From Oscillospiraceae bacterium (GTDB lineage: Bacteria > Bacillota > Clostridia > Oscillospirales > Oscillospiraceae), in contig JAHHRQ010000044.1 in the NCBI GenBank assembly GCA_020025715.1, positions 1 to 14,491 on the forward strand: a stretch of DNA of 14,491 bases. The letters are read 5' to 3'. Positions 1 to 7,029 of this stretch are shown piece by piece. The notes below the pieces were generated by a model, which worked only from the letters and a program-made list of their open reading frames with translations, did not search any database and was not told the origin of the DNA. Numbering within the stretch: the stretch's first letter is position 1; every line of letters begins with the position of its first letter. The translations under genes were made by a program, and so were the position numbers.

Positions 1-40
1 AAAAAATAACTCCGCTTTTGATTTCTCAAAAGCGGAGTTA
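1..40 (-). terminator. Rho-independent terminator of the bai-like operon
   Basis: A perfect 15-bp inverted repeat (7-21 with 26-40, arm TAACTCCGCTTTTGA) closes on a 4-base loop. Six A residues at 1-6 become a T tract on the minus strand. It lies about 30 bases past the stop codon of the CoA transferase gene and so ends the transcript of that operon. The long stem and the T tract directly after it make this one of the clearest sites in the window. Confidence 0.9.
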
Positions 41-70
41 CTATTATTTAATTAAGCTGCAATCTGAAAA

Positions 71-1438
71 TCAGACCTGCTTGGGGGGATACTCAAGACC
101 GATGCGCTTGCACTGTCTTTCGGGATCCCAGAAGAAGTGCCAAGAAACGAAGTTCTTGATACGAGCGGTGTCAGCAGGAGACCAGGTAACCAGTTCACCC
201 TTCTTGTACAGCTCGTCGATCTCTTCATCGGAGTAACCGAAGGAGGAGAGAACGTCTCTGTTGTGCTCACCGAAGCAAGGAGCAGAAGCAACGATCTGAG
301 AAGGATTCTTCTTGAAGATGTTGGTGCAGCCAATACCCTTCATTCTACCGAAGCACTGGTCTTCCCACTCAACGATGTTCTCACGAGCAGCGTACTGAGG
401 ATCGTTCTCGATATCTTCAGGACCGTAAGCTCTCTGGTTAGGAATGTTAGCTGCAGTGAAGATCTCTTCCAGCTCATCAGTGGTGTGCTCTTTGCAGAAC
501 TTAGCGCAGAGTGCATCTGCCTTCTGTCCACGGGGCTCCATGATGGGGAATCCGGTGCAATCCTTGGGGATGCCGGGAGTCTTGCCGGGAGTACCCATGC
601 CGATGATAGGATAGCCACGAGTAACAGGGCCCTGTCCAACGATAGCAACGAACATTGCGCCGCCGTCCTTGGTCTCGTAGAAGGAGAAGCAAGCAGCCTT
701 ATCGCTCTTGTTACCGGTACGGTAGGGAACAGGCTCGCCCTTCTTGGGATAGCCGATGTTGAACCAGGTTGCGGGATAATCGTCCAGCAGAGTGAACATG
801 TTATCGTACATAGCAACGTCGCAGGAGTCGCCTTCGCCGGAGTGCTGAGCACCGATGTAGCCAGCCAGAGAAACCATGCATACGTTGTAAGCAGTCATGA
901 AGTCAGAGATGTAGGGGTTAACCTTAAGAGGTGCGGATGTGGGGGACTCACCGTTCATGTACATGTAGCCGCCCATTGCCTGACCGGAAACATCGTAAGA
1001 AGCCTTGTTCTTGTAAGGTCCGAACTGGCCGTAACCGGAAACGTGAACGATAGTCAGAGCCTTGTTGTGCTTCCAGCAAACGTCATCGGTAATGCCGCGC
1101 TTTGCATAGCTGCCGGGACGACCAGCCTCTATCCAAATGTCAGCCCACTCAATGCACTTGAGGAAGATTTCTTTACCCTTCTTGGAAGCGGAGTTAATGG
1201 TGATGGAGTACTCGTTTCTGTGGTTCTGAGCCCAGGACATAGTACCTCTGGTCTGGCAAGCGATGGTAGGAGCCTCAGCCTGCAGAACCTTTGCGCCCAT
1301 GTGAGCCATCAGGCAGCCAGCGAAGGGGCCGGCGATGTTGGTGCCGGAAACGAAAACTTTAACACCTTTAAGTACACCGAATTCAGGATACTCATTGAAT
1401 TTCTGAGTAAGCTTGTTATTAATCTGTTTTACTTCCAT
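71..1438 (-). CDS. baiF: BaiF/CaiB-type (class III) CoA transferase, BaiF-like
   Basis: Predicted cytoplasmic class III CoA transferase, which would move CoA between carboxylic acids; in bai systems, from a finished bile acid to an incoming one. Counting from the upstream ATG at 1447, the N-terminal Rossmann part has SGTNIAGPFAG (34-44) and QNHRN (74-78), followed by IVHVSGYGQ (133-141). The SDF motif contains D182, which by position matches the catalytic Asp169 of CaiB. FSFYETKDG and the C-terminal KKNPSQI are also family features. I prefer ATG 1438 over ATG 1447, because the AAAGGA ribosome site touches the upstream ATG but sits 8 bases before the second. The product is then 455 residues, longer than BaiF (about 426) or CaiB (405), mainly through extra N- and C-terminal tails. 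It is the last gene of the dehydratase-transporter-transferase block. A carnitine-type substrate is the main alternative; the BaiG-like neighbour favours a steroid. Confidence 0.82.
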   Translation of the reverse strand: MEVKQINNKLTQKFNEYPEFGVLKGVKVFVSGTNIAGPFAGCLMAHMGAKVLQAEAPTIACQTRGTMSWAQNHRNEYSITINSASKKGKEIFLKCIEWADIWIEAGRPGSYAKRGITDDVCWKHNKALTIVHVSGYGQFGPYKNKASYDVSGQAMGGYMYMNGESPTSAPLKVNPYISDFMTAYNVCMVSLAGYIGAQHSGEGDSCDVAMYDNMFTLLDDYPATWFNIGYPKKGEPVPYRTGNKSDKAACFSFYETKDGGAMFVAIVGQGPVTRGYPIIGMGTPGKTPGIPKDCTGFPIMEPRGQKADALCAKFCKEHTTDELEEIFTAANIPNQRAYGPEDIENDPQYAARENIVEWEDQCFGRMKGIGCTNIFKKNPSQIVASAPCFGEHNRDVLSSFGYSDEEIDELYKKGELVTWSPADTARIKNFVSWHFFWDPERQCKRIGLEYPPKQV

Positions 1439-1515
1439 TGGAAACATCCTTTCATAATGTAGGTAAAATTATATAATATCCCACTTTTATAAAGCTAATG
1501 GAATATACATACTTA

Positions 1516-2937
1516 TTAGGCCTGCTTTTCAGCCTTTGCGTGAACGCTGGGGAGCATGAAGCAGACAACGATACCAACTACAACGCAAACGAGCTGAACG
1601 ATTGCAACAAAGTGCAGAGCGCTTACAGCTGCAGCGGGAACTGCCATAGCAGCAGACTTGTTAGTCATGTTGGTAACGAACATAGGAACGAAGATTGCAA
1701 CGCCGAAGGGAGCGCACATATCTTTGAATACGTTGAAAGTACCGGAAGCGGAGGAGGACTCAGAAGCCTCAACACCGGACATAGCGACCTTCATGAAGAT
1801 GGTGATGTTACCGCCGAGACCGAGACCGACAAAGAACAGAGCACTGCCCATGCCGAGAACACCGGAGGTCTCATTGATTATCATCATAATACCGGAACCG
1901 ATTGCAACGAATACAAGTGCGACAGCAGCAACAATCTTGGGCTCCTTCTTATCGGCCATGGGTCCGAGTACGATAGTACCGAGAGCCATACCGAGGTATT
2001 CAATAGACATTGCAACGCTTGCAACAGCTGCCTTGTCAACAGCATAACCGAAACGGATAATCTCGGTCAGGCATGCAGTCATAAGACCCTGAGTAAGGAA
2101 CATAACAACAACGGGAAGAACGAAGTTCTTGCGGGCCATGAACTTACCGTTAAGAATGGGGCTTTGAGCTTTCTTCTCAACAAAGAACAGGATAATAAGA
2201 CCAACAACTGCAACAGCAATAGAAAGCAGAGTGGACATAGAACCCCAGCCGGACTGCTGGCCGAAGGTGGGAACACAAACAAGTGCACCGAACATAAGCA
2301 GAACGAAAACAGCGCCGAACCAGTCGAAGCCTTTCATAGAACCCTTGGGGAGATTGGGGTTGTCCTTAACGAAAAGAAGGCAAACTGCAAAAGCAACCAC
2401 ACAGAATGCAACGCAAATCCACATGATTATACGCCATGCATCAGGACCGCCAACTGCGTTCATGATGATACCGCCGACGGTAGGTCCAAAGATAACCATA
2501 CCGCAGGAGAGAGCCATGTAAATAGTGAAGCCCTTACCGATCTTCTCAGGAGGGAACTCCATCATTATGTAAGCCATAATCACAGGAGGAATACCAGCTG
2601 CACCGAAACCGGCAATAAAGCGGGCAACTAACAACATGTTGACGTTCTGGGGGCAGATTGCCAGGCAGAGCTGACCAACTGCGTAAATACCGAGTGCCAT
2701 GAGGAGCATCTTTCTACGGCCGATAGCACCACCGAGTTTACCAAGGATAGGTGCCATAGCTGCTGCTGCAAGGGAATAAGCCAGAGTAATGAATGTGAGT
2801 GAGGAGTCAGCATTCCAAGCTGTTGCGATTGCAGTAGGGACAGGTGCGCCGAAGCCGCCACAAAGGCTAAGAACGGCTGCGACTATTGCGTAGGGTATGA
2901 AGCCTTTCATGTAAGATTTCTGCGTAGAATTTTCCAT
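1516..2937 (-). CDS. baiG: MFS transporter, BaiG-like bile acid:proton symporter
   Basis: Integral membrane transporter of 473 residues, close to the 477 of BaiG, with a hydrophobic profile compatible with 12-14 helices. The MFS loop signature GKLGGAIGRRK is at 66-76. Segments I recall from clostridial BaiG are almost unchanged here: NGKFMARK followed by FVLPV, GPMADKKEPK, the GNxTIFMKVA segment and the APFGVAxFVP segment. BaiG imports primary bile acids with protons, so this gene is the strongest single pointer to a steroid substrate. It lies 41 bases after the dehydratase gene and 68 before the transferase gene, all on the minus strand, consistent with one transcript. The start ATG is preceded by AGTAGG at a normal distance. 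A drug exporter of the same superfamily is possible but fits the neighbours less well. Confidence 0.85.
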   Translation of the reverse strand: MENSTQKSYMKGFIPYAIVAAVLSLCGGFGAPVPTAIATAWNADSSLTFITLAYSLAAAAMAPILGKLGGAIGRRKMLLMALGIYAVGQLCLAICPQNVNMLLVARFIAGFGAAGIPPVIMAYIMMEFPPEKIGKGFTIYMALSCGMVIFGPTVGGIIMNAVGGPDAWRIIMWICVAFCVVAFAVCLLFVKDNPNLPKGSMKGFDWFGAVFVLLMFGALVCVPTFGQQSGWGSMSTLLSIAVAVVGLIILFFVEKKAQSPILNGKFMARKNFVLPVVVMFLTQGLMTACLTEIIRFGYAVDKAAVASVAMSIEYLGMALGTIVLGPMADKKEPKIVAAVALVFVAIGSGIMMIINETSGVLGMGSALFFVGLGLGGNITIFMKVAMSGVEASESSSASGTFNVFKDMCAPFGVAIFVPMFVTNMTNKSAAMAVPAAAVSALHFVAIVQLVCVVVGIVVCFMLPSVHAKAEKQA

Positions 2938-2978
2938 TTTATAAACCTACTCTCTTTTATTTAGTTGTTTTTAACAGA

Positions 2979-3503
2979 TCAGATCTGTTTAAATACTTCG
3001 TAAGAATGATCTTCTTCTCTCTTGGTATTGCGGTGAGTGTTGTAATTTTCAAGATCGTTCTTTTCTTCGGGGAAATAGAGGAAAGTGTTGTCGCCTGCGA
3101 CTACACGGTCTACTATCAGCCACTTGCCATCGCGCTTCTCCCAGCGATCGATGTCACGGCAACGGGCCTCAACAGTGTAGCTGCCGGTTTTTCCCTTGTG
3201 GTACTTGCATGCTGCGTACATGTAAGTCTCACTGGAAGCTCTGTTTCCGTCGAGCTTAATGAGGATATTGGTCATTATGTGGTGGGTAGAGATCATACGG
3301 CGATGCTGCTTAAGCATCATATCGATGAACTCTCTGCCTGTTCCGGACGGGAAGGTAGGACCGTAATTTACATGTCCGTCTTCTGCGAAAACACTGTAAC
3401 CGAGCTCATTGTCGATACGGTCAAGTGCGCGGCAGTAGGTGTAAATCTGGTCGCGGATTTCTTCCTTGTCAATCAATTCCTGAACTTTTTTCTCGTCAAT
3501 CAT
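2979..3503 (-). CDS. SnoaL/NTF2-fold dehydratase, BaiE-like
   Basis: Small cytoplasmic protein of 174 residues with the SnoaL-like (NTF2-fold) pattern. It has an N-terminal helix, then YCRALDRID (23-31), VNYGPT (45-50), THHIMTN (73-79) and GKWLIVDRVV (126-135). By family position D28 and H75 match the catalytic Asp25-His73 pair of LinA. Y23, D28, Y47 and H75 line up with active-site residues I recall for BaiE (Y30, D35, Y54, H83). BaiE removes the 7-alpha hydroxyl from a 3-oxo-4-ene bile acid intermediate. The position matching the BaiE acidic partner (D106) appears to be A97, so this is a divergent relative, and a 7-beta (BaiI-like) or other ring dehydration is possible. The ATG is supported by AAAGGAAAA upstream. 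It is the first gene of the block with the transporter and transferase. I leave the symbol empty because of the divergence. Confidence 0.7.
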   Translation of the reverse strand: MIDEKKVQELIDKEEIRDQIYTYCRALDRIDNELGYSVFAEDGHVNYGPTFPSGTGREFIDMMLKQHRRMISTHHIMTNILIKLDGNRASSETYMYAACKYHKGKTGSYTVEARCRDIDRWEKRDGKWLIVDRVVAGDNTFLYFPEEKNDLENYNTHRNTKREEDHSYEVFKQI

Positions 3504-3550
3504 GATGATTTTCCTTTCTGTATTTAAATATTTAAATTTAATTACGTACT

Positions 3551-3579
3551 AATTTATGTGACAGCTGTTAAACTATCAA
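3551..3579 (-). promoter_or_regulatory. possible sigma-A promoter of the baiE-G-F-like block
   Basis: On the minus strand TTGATA (3574-3579) and TAAATT (3551-3556) stand 17 bases apart, about 48 bases before the dehydratase start codon. The spacer contains the palindrome ACAGCTGT. Both hexamers depart from consensus and the region is AT-rich, so chance is a real alternative. Confidence 0.35.
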
Positions 3580-3959
3580 AAATAAATCCATGATTTAAAA
3601 TCTATCTGCAATAGCAGCTTGAATTTTATGTAACATTCAAAAGATAAGTGTAAGGCGAATATTGATGACAAATGACATAAATGCTAGTAAAAAAGAATTT
3701 AGTAGGTTAAATTTTGTTCCTATTTACTATCATATAGGCTTACATCATAGTAGTCAATACATTTTTTCGTTTTTTAAGCGATTTTTCTACCTCTGCTTTG
3801 AAAAACATGTTCAATTAACCGGAAAATACCGATTTTTCTTGAAATTTTGGTTTTTGCCTTGGTATTAGGAATGATTTAAGACAATACAGAAAGTCCGCTT
3901 CTTCATCTAATAAAGAATTAAACTTTCGCCGGATTTTCAGCATATACTGCTGTGGGTTC

Positions 3960-3995
3960 GGTGCTGGATTAAGAAGTATAAATCTTACCAGCACC
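3960..3995 (-). terminator. hairpin downstream of the baiA-like gene, possible terminator or RNA processing site
   Basis: A perfect 8-bp repeat GGTGCTGG/CCAGCACC is extended inward, after a 2-base bulge, by TAAGA/TCTTA around an 8-base loop. It begins about 85 bases past the dehydrogenase stop codon. There is no T tract on the minus strand after it, so it may be an attenuator or a transcript-stabilising hairpin and not a true intrinsic terminator. Confidence 0.4.
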
Positions 3996-4079
3996 TATAC
4001 CCGAAAAGTACCTTGCGACCTGATGTATGAAGTTTTACGTGATATTATGTATAAACTTCAATCAGCTCTGAGCGAACAA

Positions 4080-4853
4080 TTAGTCGATCAGGTTGCTGGG
4101 TCTGTAACCGCCGTCTACCTGCAGGCACTGAGCAGTGATGTAGCTTGCAGCGCTGGAAGCGAGGAACATCATTGCGTTAGCAATATCCTCAGGCTGACCG
4201 AAGCGCTTCATAGGAATGGTGTTGCCGATGGAGTCCTTAGCGAACTGAGGCAGGTCACCAACCAGATCAGTGTCAACAACACCGGGAGCGATGCAGTTTA
4301 CGCGAACACCCTTGTCAGCATAGCTGTAAGCCAGAGACTTGGTGAAGCCGATAACAGCAGCCTTGGTGGTAGGATAGGGGATACCGGTAGGTGCACCGTA
4401 AACGCCGGCAACAGAAGCGGTGTTGATGATGCAGCCCTTGGTGTCTCTCAGGTAAGGCAGAGCATACTTGCTCAGTAAGAACATAGCCTTCATGTTGAGG
4501 TTGAAAACGTCATCCCACTCGGAGATCTTCAGCTTGGTGATCCAGGTGTGAGAGTCGGTACCGGCATTGTTGATGAGGACATCAATACGGCCCCACTTCT
4601 CAACAACTTCTTCTAAAACAGCCTTCATAGCTTTCCAGTCGCACTCGCGAAGATCCATAGCTCTGGTGAATACTTCGTAGTTAGGATTGATAGCCATGAG
4701 CTTTTCCATAGCTGCCTTACCGGTCTCTTCTTTGTGGCTGAGGAAGCAAACTTTAGCGCCTGCTGCCAGGAAGCCTTTTACTGCGGCAAAGCCGATACCA
4801 CGGCTACCGCCGGTTACTACAACTACTTTGCCATTGAATTCATTCTCAAACAT
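4080..4853 (-). CDS. baiA: short-chain dehydrogenase/reductase, BaiA-like 3-alpha-hydroxysteroid dehydrogenase
   Basis: Classical SDR of 257 residues, near the 249 of BaiA, predicted to be cytoplasmic. The cofactor motif TGGSRGIG is at 14-21, NNAG at 95-98, the helix-4 Asn at N120, and the catalytic triad is S147, Y160 and K164 (Y-P-T-T-K). The late APGVVDTD (189-196) and the near-terminal VDGGYRP (246-252) match the ends of BaiA-type enzymes. BaiA oxidises the 3-alpha hydroxyl of bile acid CoA esters with NAD and can act in reverse in the reductive arm. After the second beta strand the residues are LSHKEE, without the acidic residue typical of strict NAD binding, so cofactor preference is open. 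AAAGGAAG precedes the ATG. It is the first bai-like gene after the regulators and is separated by 576 bases from the rest. A generic 3-oxoacyl reductase is the alternative; the context favours a steroid. Confidence 0.72.
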   Translation of the reverse strand: MFENEFNGKVVVVTGGSRGIGFAAVKGFLAAGAKVCFLSHKEETGKAAMEKLMAINPNYEVFTRAMDLRECDWKAMKAVLEEVVEKWGRIDVLINNAGTDSHTWITKLKISEWDDVFNLNMKAMFLLSKYALPYLRDTKGCIINTASVAGVYGAPTGIPYPTTKAAVIGFTKSLAYSYADKGVRVNCIAPGVVDTDLVGDLPQFAKDSIGNTIPMKRFGQPEDIANAMMFLASSAASYITAQCLQVDGGYRPSNLID

Positions 4854-4900
4854 AATGTTCTTCCTTTCGGGTTCTTAATTACATTAGTAGTTTTCTGCCT

Positions 4901-4929
4901 AAACTGCTGTCTTCCCACAACAGCGGTTT
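4901..4929 (-). repeat. leader hairpin before the baiA-like gene
   Basis: The arms AAACTGCTGT (4901-4910) and ACAGCGGTTT (4920-4929) pair with one G-T wobble around a 9-base loop, about 48 bases upstream of the dehydrogenase start codon. There is no T tract, so it is more likely an operator or a 5' leader structure than a terminator. Confidence 0.4.
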
Positions 4930-5090
4930 TCCCATGAAAATACAAATGTTTTTTACGATAATATTTTAACAGGCTTTCGACTAACTAACGCGCCGAAATC
5001 CTGAATTCTTATTCACTTTCACACGACAAAAAATGTAATATTTCTAAAAAGTCATTTGTTTATATTAAATTTTCAGCCAGAAAAAAGCGA

Positions 5091-5136
5091 AAAGCTAACA
5101 AATAGGCATATAAAGTTTGGCTTATTTGTTAGCTTT
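5091..5136. repeat. 14-bp perfect inverted repeat, candidate operator or weak terminator
   Basis: AAAGCTAACAAATA (5091-5104) is repeated in inverse as TATTTGTTAGCTTT (5123-5136) with an 18-base spacer. On the minus strand it begins about 100 bases past the stop codon of the cupin-only gene and is followed by a T-rich tract, so it could end that transcript. The stem has only three G/C pairs, however, and its core GCTAACA also occurs in the promoter of the regulator operon, which favours a protein-binding site. Confidence 0.5.
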
Positions 5137-5236
5137 AGCTTAAACTGTAAACTTTAAATAGGCATTTGTCCCTTTTCAGGGCACTTTTGGCTGAACTTTT
5201 ATAAATTCAGAATGTAAAATTAGCAGATATTTAGTT

Positions 5237-5797
5237 TTAAGACTTGCGCTTTTTGGACCGAGGAGGTGAATTTACAATTGCAAAGAGGTCGGTTATATAG
5301 CAATAACACATGTTGTATTTATCAACGTTATCACTTGTGCACTCTGCGCACAGACCCTCCATTGCTTCGTAAGCAATTTCCTTCATCAGTCCGCTTACCT
5401 TCAAAATGGGAGGCTCAGAGGGAACAGAGAATTTATCTACCTTATAGTAAGGGTTTGCAATAAGATAGAGATATGCGCCGTTATTTATTCTGGCCTCGGT
5501 AATCTTCAATACCTGTCCTTCATCGGGAGTAAAGCGGTATACATGGAAACAGCCTAAGCTAACCAGTGTGTCCGGCTCAAGTCTGTACTCAAGTCCGTTT
5601 ACGGTAAGGGTACCGGTTCCGGAGGTAACGAGGATAAAGGTGTTATCCTGGTTATGAATATAGGAGTTGGGCATCGAAACGCTGTATTTATGAGCTTTCA
5701 TACTACTGGGAAGTACGCTCTTTGTAAAGTAGCTGTGAGTTTCTCCGAATTTGGAGATTTTCATTAAAGTCTCTGAATTAGTATCGTTATTTGTCAT
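5237..5797 (-). CDS. cupin-only protein related to AraC sensor domains, no DNA-binding domain
   Basis: Protein of 186 residues resembling the N-terminal cupin/sensor half of an AraC regulator. The beta-barrel segment GTGTLTVNG (60-68) matches GSGTFIING in the partner gene, followed by LEPDTLVSLG. The remainder ends in a basic tail, SKKRKS, with no helix-turn-helix. The next 383 bases show no continuing AraC frame, so the short form does not look like a recent truncation. Its ATG overlaps the TGA of the upstream tandem-AraC gene (ATGA at 5794-5797), indicating translational coupling. I infer that it binds a ligand or pairs with the full regulator, as a co-sensor or antagonist, to control the bai-like genes next door. 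The function is a guess; the fold and coupling are visible. Confidence 0.6.
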   Translation of the reverse strand: MTNNDTNSETLMKISKFGETHSYFTKSVLPSSMKAHKYSVSMPNSYIHNQDNTFILVTSGTGTLTVNGLEYRLEPDTLVSLGCFHVYRFTPDEGQVLKITEARINNGAYLYLIANPYYKVDKFSVPSEPPILKVSGLMKEIAYEAMEGLCAECTSDNVDKYNMCYCYITDLFAIVNSPPRSKKRKS

Positions 5798-7029
5798 TTC
5801 TCTTTACCCTCTCTGCGTCTCTTTCTGAATTCACCGGGGGAAATACCGTTTATATCACAGAAAGTTCTGCTAAATGTGCGGTCTGATATGAAGCCGGACT
5901 CGATAGAAATATCAAGCACAGGCATATCAGTAGTTGTAAGCAGTGCCTCTGCATAGCGAATTCTGAACAGTGCAAGCACGTTTTTGAAATTGGTGTGCAG
6001 ATAATCTTTAAACTGCTTTCTCATGAGGCTGTCCGAAATGAAGAGTTCTTTTGATATAGTGTTTACATCTATGTGTTCTGCAAGATTTTCGTACAGGTAG
6101 CTGACGGTTGAAATAATAGCTTCACTGATTATAAGCTTACGGTATACGCGGCCATTATTTTTGCTGTTAAGCATTTTGCTGCGGTAGGTCTGAGGAGTCA
6201 TGCCGGTAAGCTTTTTGAAGTTTCTATAAAATGTAACGTCGATGTCAAAGCCGGAGTTTGCGGAAATGTAGTCAAAGGGCAGGCCGTAATACAGGAAATA
6301 TGATGCGGCCATAACAAGACGCAGTCTGATTACATACTGGCTGAAGTTCATACCGGTAGTAACCAGCAGCGCATGGTTTACATCTGCGCCGCTTAATTTG
6401 CCTGACAGAGCCTTAGCAACTGACTCGGCGGTAATATCGTCAGTGCTGTGGGTTGCAATATACAGGCTGACTTTTCTGCCGAGAGGAAGATCCTTGTACT
6501 TGTAACTTTCCTTATGCTTCTTAATTTCACGGCCGTAAAGAAGCTCAATTTTTCTCAGAATGGAGCTTCTCACAACAGCAGAGTAATTATTATTGTATGA
6601 GCAAAGTCTGTTAAACTGCTCAAAATACTTTATAATACGCTCGATATTCTCGCCTTCGGGGCCTATAACAGGCACACCTACAACAATATCAGCCTCATGA
6701 TTCAGGCTGACCTGCTCAAAAACAAAATAGTTAAGGAGCTGATAGTCATAGGCACACACCCAAAGTTCAAGCTTCTGTCCGAAGCTGGGAATAATCGTGA
6801 GAACCTGAGAGCTCTGAATCCAGGCCACACAATTTTTCTCTACCGGAAGCTCTTCGCCATTTATTATAAATGTACCACTGCCGTTTCTGATTAAAATAAA
6901 ATAACTGTCGTATTCGATAACCGGATACATCTGCTCGGAAATTACTATTTTCTGTAATTTAAGATATTTATCTGTTCCGGTAAAAACATACTCTCTGGGT
7001 TTCTCACACAGCAAATTGCTCTGTCTCAA
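5794..7029 (-). CDS. AraC-family regulator with cupin sensor and two tandem AraC DNA-binding domains
   Basis: Protein of 411 residues. An N-terminal cupin-like sensor spans about 15-105 (GSGTFIINGEEL at 50-61). The first AraC domain, at about 186-286, ends in SGFDIDVTFYRNFKK and GMTPQTYR. The second, at about 300-405, ends in SGFISDRTFSRTF and GISPGEFRKRRR. AraC proteins normally carry one such domain near the C-terminus, so two in series are unusual. The first copy is the less canonical in its N-terminal half. The start is TTG at 7029, since AGGAGGG lies 6 bases before it and the next ATG is over 30 codons inside. It is the first gene of a two-gene operon just upstream of the bai-like genes. 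Clostridial bai loci also carry AraC-type regulators, so a role as bile-acid-responsive activator is likely but inferred. Confidence 0.8.
   Translation of the reverse strand: MRQSNLLCEKPREYVFTGTDKYLKLQKIVISEQMYPVIEYDSYFILIRNGSGTFIINGEELPVEKNCVAWIQSSQVLTIIPSFGQKLELWVCAYDYQLLNYFVFEQVSLNHEADIVVGVPVIGPEGENIERIIKYFEQFNRLCSYNNNYSAVVRSSILRKIELLYGREIKKHKESYKYKDLPLGRKVSLYIATHSTDDITAESVAKALSGKLSGADVNHALLVTTGMNFSQYVIRLRLVMAASYFLYYGLPFDYISANSGFDIDVTFYRNFKKLTGMTPQTYRSKMLNSKNNGRVYRKLIISEAIISTVSYLYENLAEHIDVNTISKELFISDSLMRKQFKDYLHTNFKNVLALFRIRYAEALLTTTDMPVLDISIESGFISDRTFSRTFCDINGISPGEFRKRRREGKEK

Larger units (their letters stand above)
3504..4079. other. 576-base gap between the baiA-like and baiE-like genes
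   Basis: AT-rich intergenic stretch with no gene I can support. It holds three inverted repeats on the baiA side: 4028-4035 with 4053-4060; GGTGCTGG/CCAGCACC at 3960-3967 with 3988-3995, extended inward by TAAGA/TCTTA; and CAGCA-TATAC-TGCTG at 3938-3952. Near the baiE-like gene, TTGAAT and ATTCAA bracket 3620-3641, and a possible minus-strand promoter lies at 3551-3579. The gap suggests that the dehydrogenase and the downstream three genes are at least partly separate transcripts. A minus-strand frame of 42 codons (3815-3943) has no ribosome site and no family resemblance. Confidence 0.6.
4854..5236. promoter_or_regulatory. 383-base regulatory region upstream of the baiA-like gene
   Basis: AT-rich noncoding region between the cupin-only gene and the dehydrogenase, expected to carry the promoter of the baiA-like gene. 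I see a TATTAT-like -10 on the minus strand near 4959-4964 but no good -35, as expected of an activator-dependent promoter. It contains a 14-bp palindrome (5091-5136), the direct repeat AAATAGGCAT (5100-5109 and 5156-5165), TTCAGCCA/TGGCTGAA flanking these at 5072-5079 and 5188-5195, and a leader hairpin at 4901-4929. Confidence 0.55.

Noticed and set aside
137..1462. Plus-strand open frame of 441 codons opposite the CoA transferase gene
   Set aside because: It mirrors the strongly biased codons of the minus-strand gene, has no family motif and no good ribosome site. The minus-strand product has clear CaiB/BaiF motifs.
1498..2631. Plus-strand open frame of 377 codons opposite the MFS gene
   Set aside because: Its translation is rich in Asn, His, Glu and Cys with no hydrophobic core, as expected from antisense reading of a membrane protein gene. 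It is a shadow frame.
3662..3868. Plus-strand open frame of 68 codons in the gap between the bai-like genes
   Set aside because: AT-rich composition with many Phe, Tyr and Lys codons, no convincing ribosome site and no recognisable family.
3815..3943. Minus-strand open frame of 42 codons in the same gap
   Set aside because: No ribosome site, its start codon falls inside a palindrome, and there is no family resemblance. I kept it only as a possible remnant.
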